Of a stretch of DNA of 64,000 nt, positions 52,859 to 61,857 are shown in pieces. The stretch covers positions 62,001 through 126,000 of the forward strand of contig JBFWMF010000004.1 in assembly GCA_050251735.1 (NCBI GenBank), read 5' to 3'. A model generated the notes under the pieces. It was not told the DNA's origin. It was given only the letters and a program-made list of their open reading frames with translations, and ran no database searches. Both the position numbers and the translations under genes were made by a program. Positions within the stretch are counted from its first letter, which is position 1, and each line of letters starts with the position of its first letter. The stretch is from Desulfitobacterium sp050251735 (GTDB lineage: Bacteria > Bacillota > Desulfitobacteriia > Desulfitobacteriales > Desulfitobacteriaceae).

Positions 52859-53413
52859 CTAAAGGACATCCTCTTCCCACCATGCTTTTCGATGATTAGA
52901 AGAGTACTTGTTTTCCTCTTCGCCTTGATTGTACTCCCAATCCTCCACATGATTATCCCACTCATCATACGCACTGGCTCGTCCAGCCGAGCCACTATAT
53001 GTCCCTCTACCACTATAATCATCACCCCATGCGTAGAACCGGGGCGCTCTTCGTGAGGGTCGTAATGCACTTCCCTCGCGACCCGCTCCAAAGGCTCCGG
53101 CAAGAATCCCAATTAAGCCACCTTCGGCTAAAATCTGGATAACTCCCCACGCACTCAGCTCTAAAAAAAGGGCAATCAAAAAGACACAAAGCAAGATATA
53201 GCCTAGGCTAGATGCCCCCCCTAAAATCCACTGCCCGCTTGCCTTCCCCGTCACATAGCCTGCTGCAAGGCAACTTACTACTAAGCCAATATCCATCAAC
53301 ATTGTGGTCGATAAGCCAGTAAATCCCATGGCTGTCCAAAATAATCCCGCAAGTAAAGTAATGACGGTGACTAATAGAGCGGCACTCATCCCCTTAAGGA
53401 TCGAATTTCCCAC
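52859..53413 (-). CDS. TIGR04086 family membrane protein
   Basis: 184 residues: four hydrophobic segments (ALLVTVITLLAGLFWTAMGF, MLMDIGLVVSCLAAGYVTG, LGYILLCVFLIALFLE, GGLIGILAGAFGAG) in the TIGR04086/YrzE pattern. A long polar tail with RAPRFYAWGDDYSGRG and many Glu/Asn/Trp follows, which is not usual for the family. Function unknown. It ends 66 bp before the GltB-like gene; the two could be co-transcribed. Confidence 0.7.
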   Translation of the reverse strand: MGNSILKGMSAALLVTVITLLAGLFWTAMGFTGLSTTMLMDIGLVVSCLAAGYVTGKASGQWILGGASSLGYILLCVFLIALFLELSAWGVIQILAEGGLIGILAGAFGAGREGSALRPSRRAPRFYAWGDDYSGRGTYSGSAGRASAYDEWDNHVEDWEYNQGEEENKYSSNHRKAWWEEDVL

Positions 53414-53570
53414 GCCGATCGCTCCCTTCCATTCTTTACTACATATCTATGTTAAACCTGTCCCATTCATGCGTGAAATCATGGAAAGCCAAAGATGAAT
53501 GGAACATTCTTCCTTTACCATCTTCGCCTGCCTGTGAATATAGTAATAATCAAGGAAAGGGGGATTTTCC

Positions 53571-54257
53571 ATGGACTACACCCGCTATGTCGTGCAACCT
53601 GGGGACAGTATCTATAAAATTGCCAATGCTTATAAGGTGGAAATGTCCGAAATTATCAATCTCAATCATCTTAAGCATCCAGATCGCATTTACCCTGGTC
53701 AGGTGCTTTTGTTACCCACCTCTGAATATCAAGATATGACGCTCGGAGAACTATCCGAGCCTAACTTTACTTATGCCATGCTGCTATTCGATGTCTATGC
53801 TGGTAAAGATTCTGAGCTTTCCGCTGTAACAACCTACCTGTACCAAGCCGTGGTCCTAGATCGGCCAGAGTTCGATGAACTCCTAAGACCTCTTGCCTAT
53901 GACGAACTACGCCATTTAGAACAATTGGCTTGGTGTATCCGCTTTTTGGGTCTAGACCCCCGCTATGGAGCTTTCAGCAAGGGGCGTTGGTTTGATTGGC
54001 GCTCTCGTTACCTAAATTACAGCACCGACCTCTGCGCCATTCTTGACTACAACATGAAGGATGAAGCCGCTGCCGCAAAACACTACACCGACCTAGCCGA
54101 AAAAATCCCTATTCCCCAGATCCAAACCATCCTCCTCCAAATCGCTGCTGATGAAGAGCGCCATTACCAATGCTTAGCTGACGCGAAAATGCACTTCTGC
54201 AGTTGTTCAGCTCCTGACTCTTCCTTGATCAGTGAAGCTGAGACTGAAGCAGAGTGA
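53571..54257 (+). CDS. LysM domain fused to a ferritin-like di-iron domain
   Basis: 228 residues. A LysM motif (YVVQPGDSIYKIANAYKV to YPGQVLLLP, residues 6-50) is joined to a four-helix ferritin-like domain with two ExxH motifs, DELRHLEQ and DEERHYQC. Partner glutamates are in DSELSAVTTYLYQ and DEAAAAKHY, so all six di-metal ligands appear to be present. LysM binds peptidoglycan or spore-coat glycans. A surface or spore-associated manganese-catalase/rubrerythrin-like oxidative defence role is plausible but inferred. AAAGGGGGA precedes the ATG. Its 3' end overlaps the convergent antiporter gene by 29 bases. Confidence 0.85.
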   Translation: MDYTRYVVQPGDSIYKIANAYKVEMSEIINLNHLKHPDRIYPGQVLLLPTSEYQDMTLGELSEPNFTYAMLLFDVYAGKDSELSAVTTYLYQAVVLDRPEFDELLRPLAYDELRHLEQLAWCIRFLGLDPRYGAFSKGRWFDWRSRYLNYSTDLCAILDYNMKDEAAAAKHYTDLAEKIPIPQIQTILLQIAADEERHYQCLADAKMHFCSCSAPDSSLISEAETEAE

Positions 54258-55227
54258 TGATAAAGAAGAAATAAAATCCTCCCCCCGCCAGCAAATGTAG
54301 AGGACAAAGGGACCCCCTTCGCCGTATCGTCGAATAGATAAAAAAACCCGAACCAATAGCCAATAGAGCGCTCCATAAAGCGAGAGGTTCCAGTTGCCAT
54401 GGCGTTAGGGCTATACCTAAGGCCGGAATCACGGAGCTTTGAAAAACCATTGCCCCCGTAATATTTCCCAAAGCCAAAGTATCCTTGCCTCTCCGCAACC
54501 AGATAACACTATTAAATTTTTCCGGAAGCTCCGTCGCAATTGGGGTAATAATCAAGGATAGAATAAAGGCTGGAATCCCTGTCATTTGAGCAACGGATTG
54601 CACAGCTCCCACAAAAACATTCGCCCCTGCCACGATTCCCAGCAAAGCACAACTCAACTGGAAAAGAATAACAGCAAGGGAAGGGTTAGAATGGCGTTGA
54701 GCAAAATAAAGAGGCGCTAAATGTCCGCATTCATCCGTCCCTAAGCAGTTGTACACAGTTTTAGCCACATAAATTAAGTAGAGAATAGGCAAAAGAGCAG
54801 CCACAGCCAACTTCATTTGATGATTCGGTAAAAAAGAAGCTGCAATTGCTAATCCATACACCACTAAGAAAAAGGCAAGATCATGCTTAATCACAGCCGT
54901 GTTAATGAACAAGGGCTTGTTGTTACGCCGGAAAATCAAAACTGCCACCCCAGAGATAAAAAAGGCTAAGGTAACCAACATAAAGGGAGCACCTAAAATC
55001 GCCCCGATTCCCACGTCGGCTAGTTCTTCGCCACCGCTTATACCCAAAAAGGCAATAATCGGAACCATGGTCTCCGGCAAGGCTGTACCCACTGCCGCCA
55101 GCACACTCCCAACCGCACCGGCACCTAGATTGAGCCGTCTCCCCAGCCACTCCACACCGTTGGTGAAGACCTCAGCCGACATTAATATTATCCCCAGACC
55201 GATAACCATCGTCACTAAATCGTTCAA
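54229..55227 (-). CDS. Cation/Ca2+ exchanger (CaCA) family antiporter
   Basis: 332 residues, about ten membrane segments in two inverted halves. The alpha repeats are AVGTALPETMVPIIAF (first) and ITPIATELPEKFNSVIW (second), each with the Glu that binds the cation. A long loop between them carries NCLGTDECGH. Likely exchanges Ca2+ or Na+ for H+. The TTG start follows AAGGAG. Convergent with the LysM-ferritin gene. Confidence 0.88.
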   Translation of the reverse strand: MNDLVTMVIGLGIILMSAEVFTNGVEWLGRRLNLGAGAVGSVLAAVGTALPETMVPIIAFLGISGGEELADVGIGAILGAPFMLVTLAFFISGVAVLIFRRNNKPLFINTAVIKHDLAFFLVVYGLAIAASFLPNHQMKLAVAALLPILYLIYVAKTVYNCLGTDECGHLAPLYFAQRHSNPSLAVILFQLSCALLGIVAGANVFVGAVQSVAQMTGIPAFILSLIITPIATELPEKFNSVIWLRRGKDTLALGNITGAMVFQSSVIPALGIALTPWQLEPLALWSALLAIGSGFFIYSTIRRRGSLCPLHLLAGGGFYFFFIITLLQSQLH

Positions 55228-55350
55228 AAGGCTCCCACTCCTTACCTACACTTTCGGGAATTCAATCTATTCTATCCCCATAATGTATATTCAGAGGGAA
55301 GCCTTCTCATTATCTCGAAAAGTCTCCATATTATTTTTTTCGTCAAACTA

Positions 55351-55983
55351 TCAGACGTCGGTTTCTTGTTCGCCTATTTCTACATCTTCCTCTGTCATAG
55401 CAAGTATTTCTTCAAGGGCTTGATGTAGCTCAGGAACCCCTAGTCCAGTCTCCGCTGAGTAGGGGATGATCATATGCCAATCCGGAATATTCAGAGCCTT
55501 AGCAATTTGACTTAAATGCTTTGCCCATTGTCCCTTAGAAATCTTATCAGCCTTGGTAGCCACCACAAGCACCGGTAGTCCCCGATTCCGCAAAAAGCCA
55601 TGCATCTCTTCATCTTCAAGACTAGGGATATGACGAATATCTACGACCTGAATAACAGCCCTCAGATTCTCCCTCCAGGAGAAATACTCCTCCATCATCT
55701 TACCCCAGTTGGCCTTGAGCTCTTTGGAGACCTTGGCATAACCGTATCCCGGCAGATCCACAAATCCCCATTCCTCATTAATCCGATAAAAATTAATCAT
55801 CTGCGTCTTGCCCGGGGTGTTTCCCGTCCGGGCAAGATTCTTGCGATTAATAAACTTGTTGATCAATGAGGATTTACCCACATTGGAACGTCCCGCCAGA
55901 GCGATCTCTGGTCCAGTTAACTCCGGGTACCCTTTACTATTGACAGCAGAAGTAATAAATTCCGCCTTACGAATGGTAATCAC
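55351..55983 (-). CDS. engB: Ribosome biogenesis GTP-binding protein EngB (YsxC)
   Basis: GTPase needed for 50S assembly. G1 GRSNVGKSSL, G2 GNTPGKTQ, G3 DLPGYGYAK and G4 ATKADK are intact. The frame opens at 56022, but this would run into the lonA terminator (56013-56044). GAGGAG lies eight bases before the GTG at 55983 and homologues begin there. That start gives 211 residues. Standard Firmicute order: lon then ysxC. Confidence 0.95.
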   Translation of the reverse strand: MITIRKAEFITSAVNSKGYPELTGPEIALAGRSNVGKSSLINKFINRKNLARTGNTPGKTQMINFYRINEEWGFVDLPGYGYAKVSKELKANWGKMMEEYFSWRENLRAVIQVVDIRHIPSLEDEEMHGFLRNRGLPVLVVATKADKISKGQWAKHLSQIAKALNIPDWHMIIPYSAETGLGVPELHQALEEILAMTEEDVEIGEQETDV

Positions 55984-56012
55984 ATGACATACTCCTCTAC
56001 CCCAAAACTCTT

Positions 56013-56044
56013 CAAAAAGCACGGAGCCACACGCCCCGTGCTTT
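56013..56044 (-). terminator. Terminator of lonA
   Basis: Nine-base perfect stem AAAGCACGG/CCGTGCTTT, followed on the minus strand by TTGAAG. The T-run is short; position just after lonA supports the call. Confidence 0.65.
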
Positions 56045-56093
56045 AAATCCTTGATTATTGTCCACTCAAGTTAGCGAACATTGTAAGCACGCA

Positions 56094-58505
56094 TCAAGAC
56101 ACTGGATGATCCGGCGTTGGCACAGAGGTAATTTCCCCTTCTCCCATGATCGGGAATCGATTCCTGGTCCCTAAGTATTCCACTGATTCGGCCACAGGTA
56201 GCAGGGCAATATGAGCCACTTCTTCCATCCGACTCACAAAGTGAAACTCCATTTCCTCACGGACATTCTCAGGAACTTCTTCTAAGTCCTTGCGGTTTTG
56301 CTCCGGCAAGATCACTTTCTTGATTCCTGCCCGATGAGCCGCCAGGACCTTTTCCTTGACGCCGCCGATCGGTAAGACATTACCTCTCAAAGTGATTTCA
56401 CCCGTCATGGCTAAATCCGAAGGCACTGCCCGTTTGGTTAAAGCCGATGCCATAGCTGTAGCCATCGTAATTCCAGCTGAAGGGCCGTCCTTGGGAATCG
56501 CTCCCTCCGGAACATGAATATGAAGATCGGTCTTTTCATAGAAATCATCCGGTATCCCTAATTCACGGGAATGGGAACGAACAAAGGTCCGACCCGCATA
56601 GGCAGACTCCTTCATCACATCTCCCAGCTTACCGGTTAAAGTCAGCTGCCCTTTACCGGGTAATGGAACGACCTCAATGGTTAAGACATCCCCACCCACT
56701 TGTGTATATGCTAAACCTGTGGCCGCGCCAATTTCTGGTTTAAGTCTTGCCTTTTCAAAATGATAACGCTGAGCTCCTAAGAGCTCCTCCAGCATCTCCA
56801 GAGTCAGGGTCTCGGTCTTCCATTCCTTTTTCACTACCCGGGTAGCGACTTTACGGCAAAGATTAGCTATCTGCCGTTCTAGATTCCGTACACCGGATTC
56901 ACGAGTATAGCCTTGGACGATCTTCAGGAGAATCTCGTCCTCGACCACCAATTGGCCAGCCTTTAACCCATGGGCTTTGAGTTGCTTGGGCACGAGATAG
57001 CGTTTGGCAATATTGACCTTTTCGTCCTCAGTGTAACCACTTAGAGAGATAACCTCCATCCGGTCGAGGAGAGGTTGTGGTATGGTATGCACTGTATTGG
57101 CTGTCATAATGAAGAGGGTACGAGATAGATCATAGGGCAAATCCAGGTAATGATCGGAAAAGCTATTGTTCTGTTCAGGGTCAAGAACTTCGAGCAGAGC
57201 TGACGCCGGGTCACCGCGGAAGTCCGAGGCCATCTTATCGATTTCATCGAGCAGAAAGACAGGGTTGGCTGTTCCAGCGTTCCTCATCCCTTGGATAATC
57301 CGCCCCGGCAGAGCCCCGATATAGGTCCGCCGATGCCCCCGAATCTCTGCTTCATCACGGACTCCCCCTAAAGACATGCGTACAAATTTCCGGTCAAGGG
57401 CACTAGCCACGGACTTAGCCAAGGAGGTTTTACCTACCCCCGGCGGCCCCACGAAGCAAATGATGGGACTCTTCATCTTGGGTGTCAGCTTGCGAATCGC
57501 CAAAAATTCGAGTATCCGCTCTTTGACCTTTTCCAGACCATAATGATCCTCATCAAGTATCTTTTCAGCGCGTTTGATATCCATCTTATCCTTGCTGACC
57601 TTCGTCCAAGGAAGGGCAATAATCCAATCTAAATAAGTACGTACTACAGTTCCTTCCGAGGAGGCTTGGGGCATCTTTTCCAGACGGTCAATTTCCTTTA
57701 AAGCTCGCTCTTCCACTTCTTTGGGAAACTTTCCTTGAGCAACTTTCTCGCGATACTCCTCAACTTCAGCTTGCTTCTCGTCCTTATCCCCTAATTCCTT
57801 TTGAATCGCCTTCATTTGCTCCCGCAGATAATACTCCTTCTGAGTCTTTTCCATCTGCTTGCGCACACGAAGACCGATGCGACGCTCTAGCTCAAGAACT
57901 TCATTTTCCCGCATGATAATTTCTGTTAACCGCTCTAATCGCTCAGCCACATCGAGAGCATCCAAGATGGTTTGCTTATCCCCAATCTTTAGATTCAAAT
58001 GGGACACCACAATATCTGCCAAACGCCCGGGATCATCGACACCCAAAACAGTGCCCAAAGTCTCCTGAGGGACTTTTTTGCTGAGCTTAGCGTACTCTTC
58101 GAACTGGTGGATAACCCCATGGGTCAAGGCCTCGATTTCCGGAGTAATATCGTATACTCCCTCTTCGCCTTCTTCAACCCGCACTTTAAAATAGGGCTCC
58201 TCCGCTAGGTACTCGAGAATTTTTCCCCGCTGCTTGCCTTCCACAAGAACACGCATCGTCCCTCCGGGAAGCTTTAAAAGCTGTTTGATCTCAGCTAGAG
58301 TACCGATTGTATGAATGTCATCCGGCTGGGGCGAATCAATCTCAGTCTCTTTTTGTGATGACAAGAGCAGGATGCGATCATCCAACATAGCTTGCTCAAT
58401 AGCAGCCATGGAGCGCTCTCGCCCCACATCTAGATGGATGACCATATACGGAAAGACCATAATTCCTCTCAAGGGGAGCAACGGTAATTCTCTTTCTTTA
58501 CTCAT
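56094..58505 (-). CDS. lon: ATP-dependent protease LonA
   Basis: Soluble AAA+ serine protease. Lon N-terminal substrate domain (LPLLPLRGIMVFPYMV), coiled coil, AAA+ module with Walker A GPPGVGKTSL (about residue 355) and Walker B FLLDEIDKM. The protease domain has Ser in PKDGPSAGIT and Lys in GGVKEKVLAAHRAG. 803 residues is normal. It is the last of the tig-clpX-lonB-lonA group, with a good AGGGAGGG site before the ATG. Confidence 0.97.
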   Translation of the reverse strand: MSKERELPLLPLRGIMVFPYMVIHLDVGRERSMAAIEQAMLDDRILLLSSQKETEIDSPQPDDIHTIGTLAEIKQLLKLPGGTMRVLVEGKQRGKILEYLAEEPYFKVRVEEGEEGVYDITPEIEALTHGVIHQFEEYAKLSKKVPQETLGTVLGVDDPGRLADIVVSHLNLKIGDKQTILDALDVAERLERLTEIIMRENEVLELERRIGLRVRKQMEKTQKEYYLREQMKAIQKELGDKDEKQAEVEEYREKVAQGKFPKEVEERALKEIDRLEKMPQASSEGTVVRTYLDWIIALPWTKVSKDKMDIKRAEKILDEDHYGLEKVKERILEFLAIRKLTPKMKSPIICFVGPPGVGKTSLAKSVASALDRKFVRMSLGGVRDEAEIRGHRRTYIGALPGRIIQGMRNAGTANPVFLLDEIDKMASDFRGDPASALLEVLDPEQNNSFSDHYLDLPYDLSRTLFIMTANTVHTIPQPLLDRMEVISLSGYTEDEKVNIAKRYLVPKQLKAHGLKAGQLVVEDEILLKIVQGYTRESGVRNLERQIANLCRKVATRVVKKEWKTETLTLEMLEELLGAQRYHFEKARLKPEIGAATGLAYTQVGGDVLTIEVVPLPGKGQLTLTGKLGDVMKESAYAGRTFVRSHSRELGIPDDFYEKTDLHIHVPEGAIPKDGPSAGITMATAMASALTKRAVPSDLAMTGEITLRGNVLPIGGVKEKVLAAHRAGIKKVILPEQNRKDLEEVPENVREEMEFHFVSRMEEVAHIALLPVAESVEYLGTRNRFPIMGEGEITSVPTPDHPVS

Positions 58506-58570
58506 TCAATTCCCTCCCTACCCATCGGGTAATCATATAATAACCACATTTTATTCTTTCAGATAGACTG

Positions 58571-58595
58571 AAAAAGCACACCGTTATTAGTGTGC
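58571..58595 (-). terminator. Terminator of lonB
   Basis: Stem GCACAC/GTGTGC with TTTTTCAG after it on the minus strand, starting about 20 bp downstream of the lonB stop. Confidence 0.75.
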
Positions 58596-58615
58596 CATTC
58601 TCTGTTTCATCTATT

Positions 58616-60355
58616 CTAGCATGATTGTCCTTGCTCAGGCAAATTGACCGAGGGTGCAGATGTTTTTGAGTTGATATCCAGCCGTGCCAATACCTCCTCC
58701 AAGGGTGTCGGCGTAGCTGCTTTTTCTTTTTGGGGATCAGCCAGCAGGGCTCCCACCAAGACTTCATTGAGCGTCTCCACAGGAATAACTTCCATTCCCT
58801 CCGCGAAGTTCCTAAAGCGCTCCTGCCAATTCTCTTTAGGAATAAACACCCTACGACAACCGGCTTGATGTGCTGCCTCAAGCTTAGCCGGAACCCCTCC
58901 TACAGGCTTTACTCCACCACGAATGGATAGTTCACCGGTCATCGCAAGGTAGTTATCCACCTTTTCTTTGCGAATCGCCGATACAACAGCTGTTGCAATA
59001 GCAATCCCTGCCGAAGGCCCGTCAATAGGTACCCCTCCCGGGAAGTTCACGTGGATATCATAGTTATGGGGAAATATCCCTAGTTGTCGCCGAATGACTG
59101 TCAAAACATTTTCAACCGAACTTCTGGCCATACTTTTGCGACGTGTCTTCTTAAAGTTGCTTCCTTGCTCCTCTTCTTCCACAATGCCAGTAACTAAAAG
59201 TTCACCCGTGCCGGGAGCCACAGAATTGGCTGTAACCTCTAACTCCAAAAGCATCCCCATATTTGGACCATAGACTGCTAAACCATTGACCAAACCGGCC
59301 TCCGGCTCGAGAGGAACCTTCCGATCGGGCCGCGGGGCGTATTGACCTGAAGTGACTACCCATTCCACTGTAGCCGCATTGATCTCCATCTGCTTGTCCG
59401 TTTGGGCCACTCCCGCAGCCAGCTGAACGATATTGACTGCTTCGCGTCCATTCGTAGCATACTGTTTGACCACGTTGAGGGCGCTCATAGTGATAGGAAT
59501 CTCCATTTTAGCTGCTGCTCCTCGCGCAATCTGGGCGATTTCCTCCGGCAAGAGAGAGCGAAAGAAAATCTCCATACACCTAGAGCGGATCGCCGGCGGA
59601 ATTTCCTCCGGACTCCGAGTCGTTGCCCCCACCATACGAAAGTCCGCAGGCAAGCCATTTTGAAAAATATCGTGGATATGTGCAGGTACATTAGTGTCTT
59701 CAGAGCTGTAATAAGAGCTTTCTAAAATAACCTTGCGGTCTTCTAAAACTTTCAACAGTTTATTAATCTGGATAGGGTGGAGCTCTCCAATCTCATCGAT
59801 AAAGAGCACTCCCCCATGGGCTTTGGTCACCGCTCCAGCCTTAGGCTGTGGTATGCCTGCCATCCCCATAGCCCCGGCACCCTGGTAGATTGGATCATGG
59901 ACCGAACCGATCAAGGGATCAGCAATCCCCCGTTCATCAAAACGAGCCGTAGCCCCATCGATTTCGATAAACTTAGCTTCCGCCTTAAAAGGAGAAAGAG
60001 GGTTCTTTTTTGCTTCCTCTAGAACCAATCGAGCAGCAGCCGTTTTTCCCACACCAGGGGGTCCATAGACAAGGACATGCTGAGGATTGGGCCCACATAA
60101 AGCAGCGCGTAGCGCTTTAATTCCCTCCATCTGCCCCACAATTTCTTCAAAATGGGTAGGGCGGGTCTTCTCCGACAAGGGAGTGGTAAGAGCAATTTTG
60201 CGCATTTTTTCTAACTTTTCTAATTCCTTCTTCGATTCCCTCTCGATTGAGATCTTATTCCCTTGTTGGGATTTAAGCAGACCCCAAAAATACAAGCCGA
60301 TGATGACGGCAAAGATAAACTGTACCATCATGACGATTCCGGTTAAACCAGCCAT
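58616..60355 (-). CDS. lonB: ATP-dependent protease LonB
   Basis: Membrane-anchored Lon paralogue of spore formers; in Bacillus it acts in the forespore. The first ~20 residues are a membrane anchor (GIVMMVQFIFAVIIGLYFWG). Walker A is YGPPGVGKTAAA (about residue 95) and Walker B VLFIDEIGEL. The protease site is PIDGPSAGIAIA with Lys in the GGVPAKLEAAHQAG stretch. No LonA-type N-domain. 579 residues. AGGAGGG precedes the ATG. Lies between clpX and lonA as in B. subtilis. Confidence 0.95.
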   Translation of the reverse strand: MAGLTGIVMMVQFIFAVIIGLYFWGLLKSQQGNKISIERESKKELEKLEKMRKIALTTPLSEKTRPTHFEEIVGQMEGIKALRAALCGPNPQHVLVYGPPGVGKTAAARLVLEEAKKNPLSPFKAEAKFIEIDGATARFDERGIADPLIGSVHDPIYQGAGAMGMAGIPQPKAGAVTKAHGGVLFIDEIGELHPIQINKLLKVLEDRKVILESSYYSSEDTNVPAHIHDIFQNGLPADFRMVGATTRSPEEIPPAIRSRCMEIFFRSLLPEEIAQIARGAAAKMEIPITMSALNVVKQYATNGREAVNIVQLAAGVAQTDKQMEINAATVEWVVTSGQYAPRPDRKVPLEPEAGLVNGLAVYGPNMGMLLELEVTANSVAPGTGELLVTGIVEEEEQGSNFKKTRRKSMARSSVENVLTVIRRQLGIFPHNYDIHVNFPGGVPIDGPSAGIAIATAVVSAIRKEKVDNYLAMTGELSIRGGVKPVGGVPAKLEAAHQAGCRRVFIPKENWQERFRNFAEGMEVIPVETLNEVLVGALLADPQKEKAATPTPLEEVLARLDINSKTSAPSVNLPEQGQSC

Positions 60356-60456
60356 AGTGTCTATTCCCTCCTGAAGGCTAATACTTCACACCCTGCTAGT
60401 ATTGCCCACGAGAAAGCTTTTAATAACGCGAGTGGGTATCTGGTCCATGAAAAAAA

Positions 60457-60514
60457 TGCAAAAAGGGGTCAGGTCCCTCTTTTCATGAAAAGAGGGACCT
60501 GACCCCTTTTTGCA
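60457..60514. repeat. Perfect 58-bp palindrome (REP-like)
   Basis: Symmetric about 60485/60486 with 29-base arms and no mismatch; the half-site reads GGGGTCAGGTCCCTCTTTTC toward the centre. The GGGGTCAGGTC core resembles palindromic repeats often seen beside IS200-like (Y1) REP transposases in other genomes; no such gene is in the window. It sits between lonB and the clpX terminator. Confidence 0.9.
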
Positions 60515-60556
60515 AAAAACTGAGGCAAGGATAACTCCCTTGCCTCGTTTTTTATG
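60515..60556 (-). terminator. Terminator of clpX
   Basis: Nine-base perfect stem GAGGCAAGG/CCTTGCCTC with T-runs on both sides (TTTTTT on the minus strand). The stem begins six bases after the clpX stop. Confidence 0.9.
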
Positions 60557-61817
60557 CTGATTCTTCTTTTTTGTTTTTCTTGCTTTTATCGATAGTCACA
60601 AGCAGTGGTTCTTCCTTCTTGGCGATGGCATCCTTAGTGACGACGCACTTAGTCACATCACTACGAGAGGGCAGGTCATACATCACATTAAGCATAACCT
60701 CTTCCATGATAGCTCTTAGCCCCCGCGCTCCGGTATTGCGTCGAATCGCTTCTTCCGCAATCCCTTGGAGTGCATCTTCCTTGAATTCGAGGGCGACACC
60801 ATCCAGCTCGAGGAGTTTTTCATACTGCTTCACCAAAGCGTTTTTAGGTTCAGTCAAAATCCGCACCAAAGCTTCCTCATCCAAAGCGTCCAGTTTGACC
60901 ATAACCGGCAAACGTCCGACAAACTCCGGAATTAGACCGAATTTCAGAAGATCCGCTGGGAGAAGTTCTCGGAGCGAGTCTCCGATATTCTGCTCTCCCT
61001 TAGCCTTGATCTCAGCTCCAAAGCCCATCACCTTTTTCCCGATCCGGTTTTGGATAATCTTATCTATCCCATCAAATGCTCCTCCCACGATGAACAAGAT
61101 ATTCGTGGTATCCAATTGGATGAACTCTTGATGTGGATGCTTACGACCACCTTGGGGCGGAACGCTGGCAACAGTGCCTTCCAGAATCTTCAGAAGCGCC
61201 TGTTGCACACCTTCCCCGGATACATCACGGGTGATGGAAGGATTCTCTGATTTACGGGCAATTTTATCGATTTCATCAATGTAGATAATACCTTTTTCAG
61301 CCTTCTCTACATCATAATCTGCAGCTTGAATCAGCTTGAGGAGGATGTTTTCGACGTCTTCACCTACATAGCCAGCCTCTGTCAAAGAGGTCGCATCCGC
61401 AATGGCGAAGGGCACATTCAGAACTTTGGCTAACGTTGAAGCAAGCAACGTTTTGCCAGATCCGGTAGGTCCCAGCATCACGATATTCGACTTTTGGAGT
61501 TCCACATCATCAATCTTCATACCCAGATTGATTCGTTTATAGTGGTTATAAACGGCAACTGACAAAGCCTTCTTGGCCTCATCCTGCCCAATCACATACT
61601 GGTCGAGAATCGCCCGTATTTCTTTGGGTTTGGGAATATCTCCAATCTCCATCCCTAAATCTTCATTGAGCTCTTCCTCAATGATCTCATTGCAGAGTTC
61701 AATGCACTCATCGCAAATATATACACCAGGGCCAGCAACTAACTTTTTAACCTGGTCTTGAGTTTTCCCACAGAACGAACACTTAAGCTGGTTCTTTTCG
61801 TCGTTGTACTTTGCCAT
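60552..61817 (-). CDS. clpX: ATP-dependent Clp protease ATPase subunit ClpX
   Basis: AAA+ unfoldase that feeds proteins to ClpP. N-terminal zinc domain (CSFCGKTQ and CDECIELC), Walker A GPTGSGKTLLA, Walker B IIYIDEIDKI, the sensor region, and the IGF-type ClpP-binding loop region (LKFGLIPEFVGRLP nearby). The frame opens at a GTG at 61825, but GAGGTGAGAGG is the ribosome binding site for the ATG at 61817 (421 residues). 40 bp downstream of tig with no clpP in between. Confidence 0.96.
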   Translation of the reverse strand: MAKYNDEKNQLKCSFCGKTQDQVKKLVAGPGVYICDECIELCNEIIEEELNEDLGMEIGDIPKPKEIRAILDQYVIGQDEAKKALSVAVYNHYKRINLGMKIDDVELQKSNIVMLGPTGSGKTLLASTLAKVLNVPFAIADATSLTEAGYVGEDVENILLKLIQAADYDVEKAEKGIIYIDEIDKIARKSENPSITRDVSGEGVQQALLKILEGTVASVPPQGGRKHPHQEFIQLDTTNILFIVGGAFDGIDKIIQNRIGKKVMGFGAEIKAKGEQNIGDSLRELLPADLLKFGLIPEFVGRLPVMVKLDALDEEALVRILTEPKNALVKQYEKLLELDGVALEFKEDALQGIAEEAIRRNTGARGLRAIMEEVMLNVMYDLPSRSDVTKCVVTKDAIAKKEEPLLVTIDKSKKNKKEESA

Positions 61818-61857
61818 TCCTCTCACCTCTCTAGCACAGAATACCTCTGCACATAGA

